DNA of 64,000 nt from Oscillospiraceae bacterium (GTDB lineage Bacteria > Bacillota > Clostridia > Oscillospirales > Oscillospiraceae): assembly GCA_017434755.1 (NCBI GenBank), contig JAFRER010000006.1, forward strand, positions 97,886-161,885, read 5' to 3'. The notes below the pieces were generated by a model. The model searched no databases. It saw nothing but the letters and a program-made list of their open reading frames with translations, and was not told the origin of the DNA. Position numbers and translations under genes: made by a program. Shown piece after piece: positions 8,612 to 15,626 of this stretch; position 1 is the first letter of the stretch; each line of letters begins with the position of its first letter.

Positions 8612-8674
8612 ACAGGGAAGGCCTTTTGCAAGGTCCTCCCTGTTTTGGTTAACATAATATATACGTTCTCTTAT
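8612..8674 (+). repeat. Hairpin + dif-like site, copy 5
   Basis: Hairpin 8612-8643 (outer arms ACAGGGA / TCCCTGT with internal mismatches) is followed three bases later by GGTTAACATAA (8647-8657), then TATATA (8658-8663). This is the copy most like a complete Bacillota dif: the XerD-side arm and the six-base centre match the consensus, while the XerC-side arm (8664-8674) matches poorly. It overlaps the stop codon of the 8671 gene. Confidence 0.7.
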
Positions 8675-9072
8675 TCCGCGGATCCCGTGCCGGTCCCTTC
8701 CGCTTCGGGGGAAGGCTCCCCCGCCGCTTCGGCGGCCTTGGCGGCTTCCGCCTCGAGCGCGGCCTGCCGTATGGCCTTAGCTCGGGCGGTCCGGTGCTTA
8801 TAGATCGCGTTGCATACCAGCGCGCCCAGAAGCGCGAACACAACGGACAGCAGGGCGCCCACGATCAGCCCGTTCATAACGAAGCTCGCGTAGGGCGAGG
8901 CGGAGCGGAGCATGATGAGCAGATAGATCATCTGGAACACGATCCCGATCGCGAAGGGGATCAGCCAGCCCCTCGTCCGGAAGCACGCGAGGAGAAAAGC
9001 TATGACGAGAAAACCGAGGAAGAACAGGTTGTAGCCGACGCCGGACAGCAGATAATACACGTAGTTGTTCAT
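8671..9072 (-). CDS. Small multi-pass membrane protein
   Basis: 133 aa. Three to four hydrophobic helices fill residues 1-95 (MNNYVYYLLSGVGYNLFFLG onward), followed by a short basic stretch (YKHRTARAKAIRQ) and an Ala/Glu-rich tail ending GTGSAE. GAGGA lies seven bases before the ATG at 9072. It is the last gene at the right end of the box-delimited run, its stop touching dif-like copy 5. No family recognised. The spacer from 9073 to 9320 shows no gene or clear site. Confidence 0.75.
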   Translation of the reverse strand: MNNYVYYLLSGVGYNLFFLGFLVIAFLLACFRTRGWLIPFAIGIVFQMIYLLIMLRSASPYASFVMNGLIVGALLSVVFALLGALVCNAIYKHRTARAKAIRQAALEAEAAKAAEAAGEPSPEAEGTGTGSAE

Positions 9073-9320
9073 ACGGATGTCCTCTTTCCGTTTGATGTTT
9101 GGATGTGTTTGCCGTGTTTCTGTTCAGCAGAAGTATAGCACAGGACCGGCCGAAAGCACAAGAAGCTTTCTGCGGGGCCTCCTATGGAGATGTACCCCGC
9201 GGAGCGGCGTGACGGGGGGAGAAGGAAACCGTGACCAGAGTGTATGATGAGCATGAGAAGGTCCCGCATCGCGCGGAGACGGCGGGGAAAGCTCACAGGA
9301 TCGGATAACGGCAAAAGCTT

Positions 9321-9842
9321 ATGAAGGAGAACGGCACATTGCGGATCATTGACTGGCCGGCCATAAAGCTGGAATACAAGATCTCGGATATTTCCTATAA
9401 GGCGCTGGCGGAAAAGCACCACGTGAACCTGAAGCACCTCGAGAGAAAAGCGTCCCGCGAGGGATGGGTCGCGGAAAAGAAAGCCTTTCAGGCAGGCCAC
9501 GTCAGAGAGCCCGGCCGGGATGTCCCCATGAGCCTCGTGAGCGAGAGGTCGCTGCTCATCGAGGAATACAGCGAGAGGCTCCTGTCGGAGGTCATGCGGC
9601 AGCACATGCTGGTGGTCGAAAAAGCGGACGAGCTGCTCAACTACGGGGAGCCCTTCAGCCCGCGGGATATGAAGCTCGTGGCTGATCTGATGGGCAAAAT
9701 ACTGGATAACCGGAAGAAGATCCTTGCCGCCGCAAAAGAGCTGAAACAAACGGATGACCAAAAACTGATCATCGAGTGGGTGAACAACGAGTGGGACGAG
9801 CCGGTTTATGAGGAAGACGCGGATGGTGTGCCGCGCCCGTGA
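9321..9842 (+). CDS. Phage terminase small-subunit-like DNA-binding protein
   Basis: 173 aa. The N-terminal 55 residues (DWPAIKLEYKISDISYKALAEKHHVNLKHLERKASREGWV) have the helix-turn-helix pattern of small terminase/phBC6A51-type proteins that recognise phage packaging sites. The C-terminal part is helical and charged. No large terminase, portal or other phage gene is near, so this is either a solitary domesticated protein or a prophage leftover. No convincing ribosome site precedes the ATG at 9321; the true start may be slightly downstream. Confidence 0.7.
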   Translation: MKENGTLRIIDWPAIKLEYKISDISYKALAEKHHVNLKHLERKASREGWVAEKKAFQAGHVREPGRDVPMSLVSERSLLIEEYSERLLSEVMRQHMLVVEKADELLNYGEPFSPRDMKLVADLMGKILDNRKKILAAAKELKQTDDQKLIIEWVNNEWDEPVYEEDADGVPRP

Positions 9843-9867
9843 CATTTGCGGAGATCTGCGTTATAAT
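9839..9867 (+). promoter_or_regulatory. Promoter for the HD hydrolase
   Basis: GTGACA (9839-9844), 17 bases, then TATAAT (9862-9867), overlapping the end of the preceding gene and 37 bases before the ATG at 9904. Confidence 0.6.
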
Positions 9868-9903
9868 GATCCTGTTATTCTATGGGAACGGAAGGCGGAT
9901 ACG

Positions 9904-10548
9904 ATGAACGACCTGGTGAAAAAAGCGGATGCGTTCGCCGCGAAGGTGCATGAAGGGCAGACCGATAAGGCCGGCCTCCCGTACATGACCCATCCCCGTG
10001 CGGTGGCGGCCATGATCGAGGACGAAACGGCGAAGGTCGCGGCCCTCCTGCACGACACGGTGGAGGACACGGACGTCACCCTTGAGGAGATACGGGCGGA
10101 ATTCGGCGACGAGATCGCGGCCGCGGTGGATCTTCTCACGCACCGCCCCGGCGTGGACTATTTCGAATATGTCGCCGGGGTAAAGAATGACCCGGTCGCC
10201 TGGCGGGTGAAGCTGGCCGACCTTACCCACAACATGGACCTGTCGAGGATCCCGGCTCCCACCGATGCCGACTTTGCGCGCATAGAGAAATACAAAAAGG
10301 CCTACGCGATCCTGACGGAGGGTCTGGTCCGGCCGGACGGGACCTCAGATGTCCTTACGGAGAGGGAGATCCTGCATGCCGCGTCGCAGTTCAGGCTGAA
10401 CGACGATTCCGGCATCATCTCCGGCAAGGAAAGCGGATATGATCACAGCCTTACGCCGGAGGAATCAAGGGAGCGGATAAGGCGGATGAGGGAGGAGATC
10501 CTGAAACGCCTCGAGGAGCTCGGTTACGGCAAAGCGGATAAAAAATAA
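9904..10548 (+). CDS. HD-domain phosphohydrolase, RelA/SpoT-hydrolase-like
   Basis: 214 aa. Residues 1-150 match the small HD family related to the (p)ppGpp hydrolase domain of SpoT and MESH1: HEGQTDKAGLPYMTHP (first metal His), VAALLHDTVEDTD (the HD pair and ED motif) and RVKLADLTHNMD. No synthetase, TGS or ACT domain is present, so it is a small alarmone-hydrolase-type enzyme or a related nucleotidase. The last 60 residues are a charged helical extension. Start chosen at 9904 for the GGAAGGCGG ribosome site. Confidence 0.85.
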   Translation: MNDLVKKADAFAAKVHEGQTDKAGLPYMTHPRAVAAMIEDETAKVAALLHDTVEDTDVTLEEIRAEFGDEIAAAVDLLTHRPGVDYFEYVAGVKNDPVAWRVKLADLTHNMDLSRIPAPTDADFARIEKYKKAYAILTEGLVRPDGTSDVLTEREILHAASQFRLNDDSGIISGKESGYDHSLTPEESRERIRRMREEILKRLEELGYGKADKK

Positions 10549-10573
10549 GACGCAATTGCTTGCGTCTTTTTTT
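10548..10573 (+). terminator. Intrinsic terminator between convergent genes
   Basis: AGACGCAA-TTGC-TTGCGTCT followed by eight or more T. The stem starts at the stop codon of the HD gene. It may also serve the convergent lipoprotein gene ending at 10594. Confidence 0.85.
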
Positions 10574-10593
10574 TATTCGGAAGTATTCCGCTC

Positions 10594-11979
10594 TTATTCG
10601 CAGAGGAACAGCCGTCCCTCAACGGAGACGATCTCGAAGCTATCCGGATCCTTGATCATGGTCTCCTGCGTTTTCCCGTCGCTCAGGATCGTGGCGGCCG
10701 AAAAGATCATGCCGTACCGCGGAGCCTCGTCGGGATAGCTCAGAAGCCATGCGTTGATCATATCGTCGTAATCCCGGTGGAAGCTCTCCTTCCCGGTCAC
10801 GGTGTAGCTGCGGTTTTCCAGATCCACCTGGATGCCTTTGTTGTTTTTGAACGCGAGCAGCCTCCACTTGATCCCGACATTCACATAGCAGTCGCCCAGC
10901 TTATCCTCGGCCGGGGTATATTCGGGCTTGAGGTAGAAGCCGGACAGCACCACCACCCTTGTGATGTTTCCCTTGGCGTCCCGTTCCGTGCCGTTCTGGA
11001 TATAGAGCTCCGGAATGTCCACGTATTCGAAATAATCGAGGAAGTTCTCCTTCGTGATCGTCACTTCCACGCTGGGGATGGGCTCGGGCTCGGGCATCTT
11101 CTCTTCGATCAGGGCCTGCGCCTCGTCGAAGTCGTCGTTGACAAGAGCTTCCAGAACATCCCTGAACGGCTCATACGTCGCCGGCAGGCCTTCAACGGTC
11201 TTCCGGGGCGCGGCGTCTCCTCCGTCATCCGCAGGGAGAACGGTCAGATACAGCGTGCCCTCGGCGGAGAGCAGCTCAAAGCTCTCCGGATCGTTGATCG
11301 TGGTAAACTGCGTTTTCCCGTCGCTCAGAACGGGAGTGCTCGGAAACGTAAGGCCGTACATCGCGGGCTCGTTCTCCGCATAGTGAAAATAGCGTCCCGC
11401 CAGCATATCCTGTTTCAGCGAATACTCCCTGGGCCGTTCGGTGATGGTGTAGCTGCGGTTTTCAAGATCCACGTCTATGCCCTGGTTGCCTATGAAATAC
11501 AGGCTGTGATACTTGAGCCCGATCCCTACATGGCAGTCGTCCAGCCGCTCTTCGGCCACGGCATATCCGGGCTTGAGGTAGAAGCCGGAGAGCACAAGGA
11601 TCATCGTGATCTTTCCCGAAGAGTCCCTGTGCGTGCCGCTCAGATAGATATCCGGAATATCGATATACTCGAAATAATCGAAGAAATTCTCCTTTGTGAT
11701 CGTCACTTCCTCAACGGGCAGGGGCTCGGGCTCGGGCCTCATGTCCTCGATCAGCGCCAGAGCTCCCTCGTAGTCCTCCCCGGCAAGGGCGTCCAGCGCA
11801 GCCCGGAACGGCTCATATTCCGCGGGGAAGACCTCCGCGGGCGCTTCAGTCTCCTGCACCGCTTCCGGCTCTACAGCGGCGGGCGTCTCGGCAGGTGCGG
11901 CGGTGGTCGTGCTGCTGCCGCAGGCCCCCAGGGAGAGGCACAGGGACAGCGCAAGGATGAGAATGATGATCTTTTTCAT
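10594..11979 (-). CDS. Lipoprotein with two tandem homologous domains
   Basis: 461 aa. Lipobox LGAC (Cys about residue 20), then a Thr/Ala/Pro-rich linker. Two copies of a domain of about 155 residues follow, the first from about residue 93 (VTITKENFFDYFEYIDIP) and the second from about 308 (VTITKENFLDYFEYVDIP). Both share LSGFYLKP, DLENRSYT and a closing LSDGKTQ...MIKDP/TINDPxSFE phrase. A shorter AxxALxxxDxxxAxALIE helical segment precedes each. The internal repeat shows a gene-internal duplication. Probably surface-exposed; function unknown. Confidence 0.85.
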   Translation of the reverse strand: MKKIIILILALSLCLSLGACGSSTTTAAPAETPAAVEPEAVQETEAPAEVFPAEYEPFRAALDALAGEDYEGALALIEDMRPEPEPLPVEEVTITKENFFDYFEYIDIPDIYLSGTHRDSSGKITMILVLSGFYLKPGYAVAEERLDDCHVGIGLKYHSLYFIGNQGIDVDLENRSYTITERPREYSLKQDMLAGRYFHYAENEPAMYGLTFPSTPVLSDGKTQFTTINDPESFELLSAEGTLYLTVLPADDGGDAAPRKTVEGLPATYEPFRDVLEALVNDDFDEAQALIEEKMPEPEPIPSVEVTITKENFLDYFEYVDIPELYIQNGTERDAKGNITRVVVLSGFYLKPEYTPAEDKLGDCYVNVGIKWRLLAFKNNKGIQVDLENRSYTVTGKESFHRDYDDMINAWLLSYPDEAPRYGMIFSAATILSDGKTQETMIKDPDSFEIVSVEGRLFLCE

Positions 11980-12077
11980 GATCGGCTCCTCAAATCAGTT
12001 GATGAAAAAAGTATAGCATCCGGCGCGGGAATCGGCAACAGGGGAGAGCCGCGGGGATCCCTTTGCCGGACCGGAAC

Positions 12078-12293
12078 TCACGGGACCTGTTCAATGATCA
12101 TTTCCGATGATCCCGGCTCAAGCGAATTGTCTTCGTCATAATGGATGTGATCGCCCGGAACGCCGTCGGCAAGCGCCAGAAGCTGCCTTGCCAGCGAAAG
12201 CAATCCTTCTCTGTTCGCCGATATCACCGCTTTGCCGTCCGCAGCTTTTACCCGGATCTCCGATCCGTCTTCCCATTCGATCTTCGTTGTCTG
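12078..12293 (-). pseudogene. Imm32-like small protein without a start codon
   Basis: The minus-strand frame right after the DUF6440 stop reads TTKIEWEDGSEIRV...GLLSLARQLLAL...GDHIHYDEDNSLEPGSSEMII, 71 codons to the stop at 12078. The HIHYD...LExGSxE pattern resembles the Imm32-type small immunity family. There is no ATG, GTG or TTG in this frame near the expected start: the codon before TTK is CAG, directly after the TGA of DUF6440. The nearby GTG is in another frame. Either the start was lost by a small deletion, or the two ORFs are joined by stop readthrough, or a sequence error is present. Confidence 0.55.
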
Positions 12294-12485
12294 TCACTCC
12301 TTCTTCGTAATGACGGCTTTTCCTTCGGAGTCAAGAAGCGGCGTGATGCCGGCGCCGTAACCGGCTTTCCAGGCAAGGTAATGTACACCGGTCTCTTTAT
12401 CCACGATGATCTGGCGCGTGCCGGATTCAAGCCACGCGCTTCCGTCTTTGTAGATCACTTCGAATCTGCTTTGCTTGTTAGCCAT
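12294..12485 (-). CDS. DUF6440 family protein
   Basis: 63 aa. The sequence RFEVIYKDGSAWLESGTRQI IVDKETGVHYLAW followed by GAGITPLLDSEGKAVI matches the pattern of DUF6440 proteins: a short beta-rich fold with an IVDKETGVxYL core and a TPLLDxxGKPVI end. The ATG at 12485 has GGAGGAAC upstream; the longer ORF to 12521 lacks one. Role unknown. It lies directly before the start-less Imm32-like frame, which suggests a paired origin. Confidence 0.75.
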   Translation of the reverse strand: MANKQSRFEVIYKDGSAWLESGTRQIIVDKETGVHYLAWKAGYGAGITPLLDSEGKAVITKKE

Positions 12486-12517
12486 GTTCTGTTCCTCCCA
12501 TATAATAGATCTATCGG

Positions 12518-13168
12518 TCATAGCCCGGTAAAAGACTTGATTTCCTTCTCCAGGAGACGGAAAACATTTGCGACCAGATAACCATCGGCGATCGCATGAT
12601 TCAGGCGAACGGTCACGGGCATGACCAGCCTGCCGTTTTCCTCCCTGTATTTTCCCCAGTTGATGATCGGCGCAAAAAACAAATGACCATCGGGCAGTTC
12701 GACATTCAGTGCGTCATAAGAAAGCCACGATATATACGACGCATCGAACCAGTTGGGGTGGTTCGCCATATCCAATCCGTATTCTCTCGTCTTTTTTGCC
12801 TCTTCAACATCCCGCAATGCGGCAGCATAGAACTTTTCATAGTCCTCATCGTATTCCGTATACACGGGAGTGCAGGTTTCCGTATCTTCATGAAAAACAT
12901 ACTGCGTAGGATTGATCACGTCATAACAGATCAGTTCATCAGTCTGCCAGAGATAACCCATTCTGTAATCGTCGCGTGAATTGAGCACCTTTGAAAGGAT
13001 ATAAAGAAAGTTGATATAAAACTTTGTCCCGGTCTTCCCGGAATATGCAGCAAGTTCGGTCACATCGATCCTCGCCGTCATGGAAGTCGAGCATTTGCAA
13101 TCTTCCGAAAAGTGACGGAACACACCTTTTCTATAATAGGTCTCTCTGTCAATTACCTTATAGTTCAT
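12518..13168 (-). CDS. Chloramphenicol O-acetyltransferase-like protein (CatA type)
   Basis: 216 aa, the usual CatA length. N-terminal DRETYYRKGVFRHFSED, a central FYINFLYILSKVLN and the C-terminal active-site region LNHAIADGYLVANVF fit the family. The catalytic His of HHxxxDG is present (NHAIADG), but the preceding His is Asn and the Cys is Ala, as in many chromosomal CatA-like proteins of unproven specificity. It would transfer acetyl from acetyl-CoA to a hydroxylated acceptor; resistance is not guaranteed. The start at 13168 overlaps the upstream CPBP gene by 11 bases and has AGGA eight bases away, indicating translational coupling. Confidence 0.83.
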   Translation of the reverse strand: MNYKVIDRETYYRKGVFRHFSEDCKCSTSMTARIDVTELAAYSGKTGTKFYINFLYILSKVLNSRDDYRMGYLWQTDELICYDVINPTQYVFHEDTETCTPVYTEYDEDYEKFYAAALRDVEEAKKTREYGLDMANHPNWFDASYISWLSYDALNVELPDGHLFFAPIINWGKYREENGRLVMPVTVRLNHAIADGYLVANVFRLLEKEIKSFTGL

Positions 13169-14039
13169 CTTCGTTATCCTCATGATCTGCGATTTGCCGG
13201 GATTCATGGAGCTGCCTTTCTTTCTTATCCGCTGCAAGCCACAAGACAACGGATGCTGTCAGCCAGATAACTCTGTGGACATTTGCCGCTGTGCTTCCGG
13301 GAAAGCCGTCAAATAATGCGTTCCAGTCATATACCGCGCCGATCGCATCGATAAAAGTATGATACAGCGCGCAGGCAATCACGCTTTTTGTCGATTTGTA
13401 GATCGCTGCCAAAGCAAACGCCCAGATAAAGATCGTGATGGCGAATCCGATGACACTGTCTCCGTAATGGTTGGATGTCGGGTCTGTAAACACCGGGAAA
13501 TGCCAGACGAACCAGATCGCGGCGGTAAGAAGGACTGAAAACGGATACGGCATCCTTTTATCCAGTTCCGGCTGCAGCAGGCCCCGCCAGCCGGTTTCTT
13601 CGGCGATGCCGACAAACGGTATCATGATCAGGAAACCGAGAGGGAACATATACCAGGGCGAGCCGTTGGGCGTTCCGAACAGGATCGCGTAAACAAAAGC
13701 GAGCAGACAGAACCCGCCTGTGATCAGGATGGTCTTCCGCTTGTCCTCCGTGCGGAAGATGTCGCGGAACATCTGCCGGAGACCGGTCTTTTCAATGAAC
13801 AGGGAAATGATCAGCACCGCCACAAAAGGCGTCGGCGTTGAGAATAACAGTCCGATTGCCGCATACAGGAGATAACCGGCTGTCATTTTTCCCGTTTCGC
13901 TGTGCTCGATCGAATACGGCAGCAGCCACACGTTGAGGGTGATATAGCAAAAAGCAGACAGAAGGATCACCAGCAGCAGATACCACCACAATCTGTTTAA
14001 CTGAACTTTGTTCGGGTTTGATGCTGTTGCATTTCTCAT
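13158..14039 (-). CDS. CPBP intramembrane metalloprotease
   Basis: 293 aa with seven to eight hydrophobic helices. The CPBP/Abi glutamate motif EETGWRG (about residue 143), the WHFP motif (about 178) and a later ALYHTFID provide the expected metal-binding and catalytic residues. The family cleaves membrane substrates or gives immunity to bacteriocins. The ATG at 14039 with GGAGA upstream is preferred over the longer ORF. It is the first gene of a two-gene operon with the CAT-like gene. Confidence 0.85.
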   Translation of the reverse strand: MRNATASNPNKVQLNRLWWYLLLVILLSAFCYITLNVWLLPYSIEHSETGKMTAGYLLYAAIGLLFSTPTPFVAVLIISLFIEKTGLRQMFRDIFRTEDKRKTILITGGFCLLAFVYAILFGTPNGSPWYMFPLGFLIMIPFVGIAEETGWRGLLQPELDKRMPYPFSVLLTAAIWFVWHFPVFTDPTSNHYGDSVIGFAITIFIWAFALAAIYKSTKSVIACALYHTFIDAIGAVYDWNALFDGFPGSTAANVHRVIWLTASVVLWLAADKKERQLHESRQIADHEDNEDEL

Positions 14040-14116
14040 AAAAAGATCTCCAAAGACCGATTTTTCGCACACATGTATCCTATCACACCCGCCGTTGGTC
14101 CGCAACAGCGCTCTGC

Positions 14117-14386
14117 CCTCTGTACTGATCTATCCTGTCTGTTTCCTGTTCTATACTGACCTATACTTAACTAACCTATACTAACCTATCCTATACTATC
14201 CTTACCTGTGTATCCATTTTGGATCCAAATTGGATACAGGTCGTATACAAGTCGTATACAGAGGACAGATGCACTGACCTGACCTATACTAACCTATACT
14301 ATCCTGACCTGCGTCAACGGGTCGTATCGTTTTCGTGACGCATCCGTGACCGGTTCGTGACTAGTCCGTGACGGCATGCCCTAGCG
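14117..14386. repeat. Repeat-rich spacer with three degenerate repeat families
   Basis: The 435-base spacer 14040-14474 has no gene. It holds (a) many copies of CTATACT / ACCTATAC-type words at 14150-14210 and again at 14278-14310, (b) GTCGTATAC twice in tandem (about 14238-14262) next to GGATCC/TTGGATACA words, and (c) four xCGTGAC units about 10-11 bases apart at 14332-14375. The arrangement looks iteron-like, but no replication gene is near. Edges are approximate. Confidence 0.6.
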
Positions 14387-14412
14387 AGGAATCTGATAGA
14401 GTCTGCTGAGTG

Positions 14413-14441
14413 TTGCCCGAACGATGCGGGAATGATACAAT
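14413..14441 (+). promoter_or_regulatory. Promoter for the 14475 gene
   Basis: TTGCCC (14413-14418), 17 bases, TACAAT (14436-14441) preceded by TG two bases upstream (extended -10). It directly follows the repeat-rich spacer, which could therefore act as an operator region. Confidence 0.6.
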
Positions 14442-14474
14442 GATCATAGTATAAACCATTGGAGGCCTTGTAGA

Positions 14475-15122
14475 ATGATCAGGGATATTGCCTCGTTCAC
14501 GAACAGAATGGATTCCTTTCTCGCCCGGAGCAGGGACAGGTGGCAGTATGGAAACGGAATCCTTTACAGGATGTGCCGGGAGGATCCGAAGCATGACGAT
14601 CCGGACGTCGCAGCTGCAAAGGTGTGGCTGATTGGCAGAAGCTATGCCGCCGCCATCGAGAGGAGAAAGAACGCGGACGGATTCTCCGGGGATTTCTACC
14701 ACGATGTGGTTGCTCCGAAGATGACGAGCATCAGCAACGAACTCGACAGCAGGTTGGAGAAGATCAACGCCACGGAATGTCCTGACGAGAACGCGGCTGA
14801 TCTTATCCTTAGCACACATCATTTGCTTATGAAGGCTTTTTATGAGATAACCGGACTTGAGAAAAGGTCTCTCGCAGCTAAGTATCTGCATTTCCACTGC
14901 CCGGCCGCATTTTATATTTACGACAGCATCGCAAGCCGGGAGGCAAGGAAACTGGTTTCGCTGGATAGGGGAGAGTCGGAGAGCTTCCGCATAGAAGACG
15001 TTGATCCGGAATACCGTGATTTCTTCCTGAGATGCCTCGAGATCAAGGCAGCAACTCTGGAACTGTACGGAAGGGAACTGACACCGCGTGAGGTAGACAG
15101 AGTCCTGTTGGGGAATACGTAA
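14475..15122 (+). CDS. Hypothetical protein flanking the restriction island
   Basis: 215 aa, no signal or membrane segment, mostly helical. Notable phrases are KVWLIGRSYAAAIERR and KYLHFHCPAAFYIYDSIASREA, which look conserved-family-like, but I cannot name the family. GGAGG lies nine bases before the ATG. It is transcribed towards the Vsr/restriction operon, sharing a strong terminator with it, and follows a repeat-rich spacer. Being next to a defence island makes a defence or DNA-related role possible, but the sequence does not show it. Confidence 0.75.
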   Translation: MIRDIASFTNRMDSFLARSRDRWQYGNGILYRMCREDPKHDDPDVAAAKVWLIGRSYAAAIERRKNADGFSGDFYHDVVAPKMTSISNELDSRLEKINATECPDENAADLILSTHHLLMKAFYEITGLEKRSLAAKYLHFHCPAAFYIYDSIASREARKLVSLDRGESESFRIEDVDPEYRDFFLRCLEIKAATLELYGRELTPREVDRVLLGNT

Positions 15123-15136
15123 GAAGAGGATAGAAG

Positions 15137-15168
15137 AACAGCCGTGTGATTGTTCACACGGCTGTTTT
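15137..15168. terminator. Bidirectional hairpin terminator
   Basis: AACAGCCGTGTGA-TTGT-TCACACGGCTGTT, a perfect 13-base stem, followed by TT on the plus strand and preceded by TTCT. It lies between the convergent 14475 gene and vsr. The adjacent TTTTACACATAATAT is a loose relative of the GGTTTACATAAT box (two inserted bases) and may be coincidence. Confidence 0.75.
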
Positions 15169-15610
15169 ACACATAATATCTGTTTTCAACGTAAACTGAA
15201 CTCAGTTCGTTTATCACTCTCTGCATAGTTTCTTCAAAACGTTTCTTCGTCAGTTCGCATTCCCAAATCACTATAACATGCCAGCCCATGCTTTCAAGCT
15301 CTTCGATGCTCTTCCTGTCTCTTGCTGAGTTGAGCTCAAATTTCTTCTGCCAGTATTCTTCATTCGTCTTCGGCGACGTAGCATATCCGCAGAAAGGATG
15401 CCTGTGCCAGAAGCATCCGTGGATAAATATCACAGTATGATATTTTGGAAGGACGATATCCGGCCTTCCGGGATATCTTTTATCATTTTTTCTGAAACGA
15501 AAGCCTTTTGAAAACAGATACTTCCGAACCTGTACTTCAATGGTTGTATCATGTCCTTTTATAGAAGCCATATTTCGGCTACGGCTTTCTGGAGAATGAT
15601 TATCTGACAT
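15167..15610 (-). CDS. vsr: Very short patch repair endonuclease Vsr
   Basis: 147 aa, full length. The family pattern is clear: SRNMASIKGHDTTIEVQVRKYLF, FRFRKNDKRYPGRPDIVLPKY (catalytic Asp), FIHGCFWHRHPFC (zinc Cys/His), PKTNEEYWQKKF and GWHVIVIWECEL. Vsr nicks 5' of the T in T:G mismatches that arise by deamination of 5-methylcytosine, so it protects the sites modified by the methyltransferase at 17260. It starts 16 bases after the restriction gene and is the last gene of the operon. Confidence 0.95.
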   Translation of the reverse strand: MSDNHSPESRSRNMASIKGHDTTIEVQVRKYLFSKGFRFRKNDKRYPGRPDIVLPKYHTVIFIHGCFWHRHPFCGYATSPKTNEEYWQKKFELNSARDRKSIEELESMGWHVIVIWECELTKKRFEETMQRVINELSSVYVENRYYV

Positions 15611-15626
15611 TTTTTACACAGTTTTA

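Noticed and set aside
8647-8674. The chromosomal dif site itself
   Set aside because: The XerC-side arm is poor and at least six similar boxes occur in the window; a terminus site should be unique.
9321-9842. Prophage
   Set aside because: Only a small terminase-like DNA-binding protein is present; no large terminase, portal, capsid or integrase.
14150-14310. CRISPR array
   Set aside because: The repeats are short, degenerate and not separated by equal unique spacers; no cas genes.
15156-15180. Eighth copy of the box next to vsr
   Set aside because: TTTTACACATAATAT needs two inserted bases to match, and part of it codes the vsr C-terminus; probably chance.
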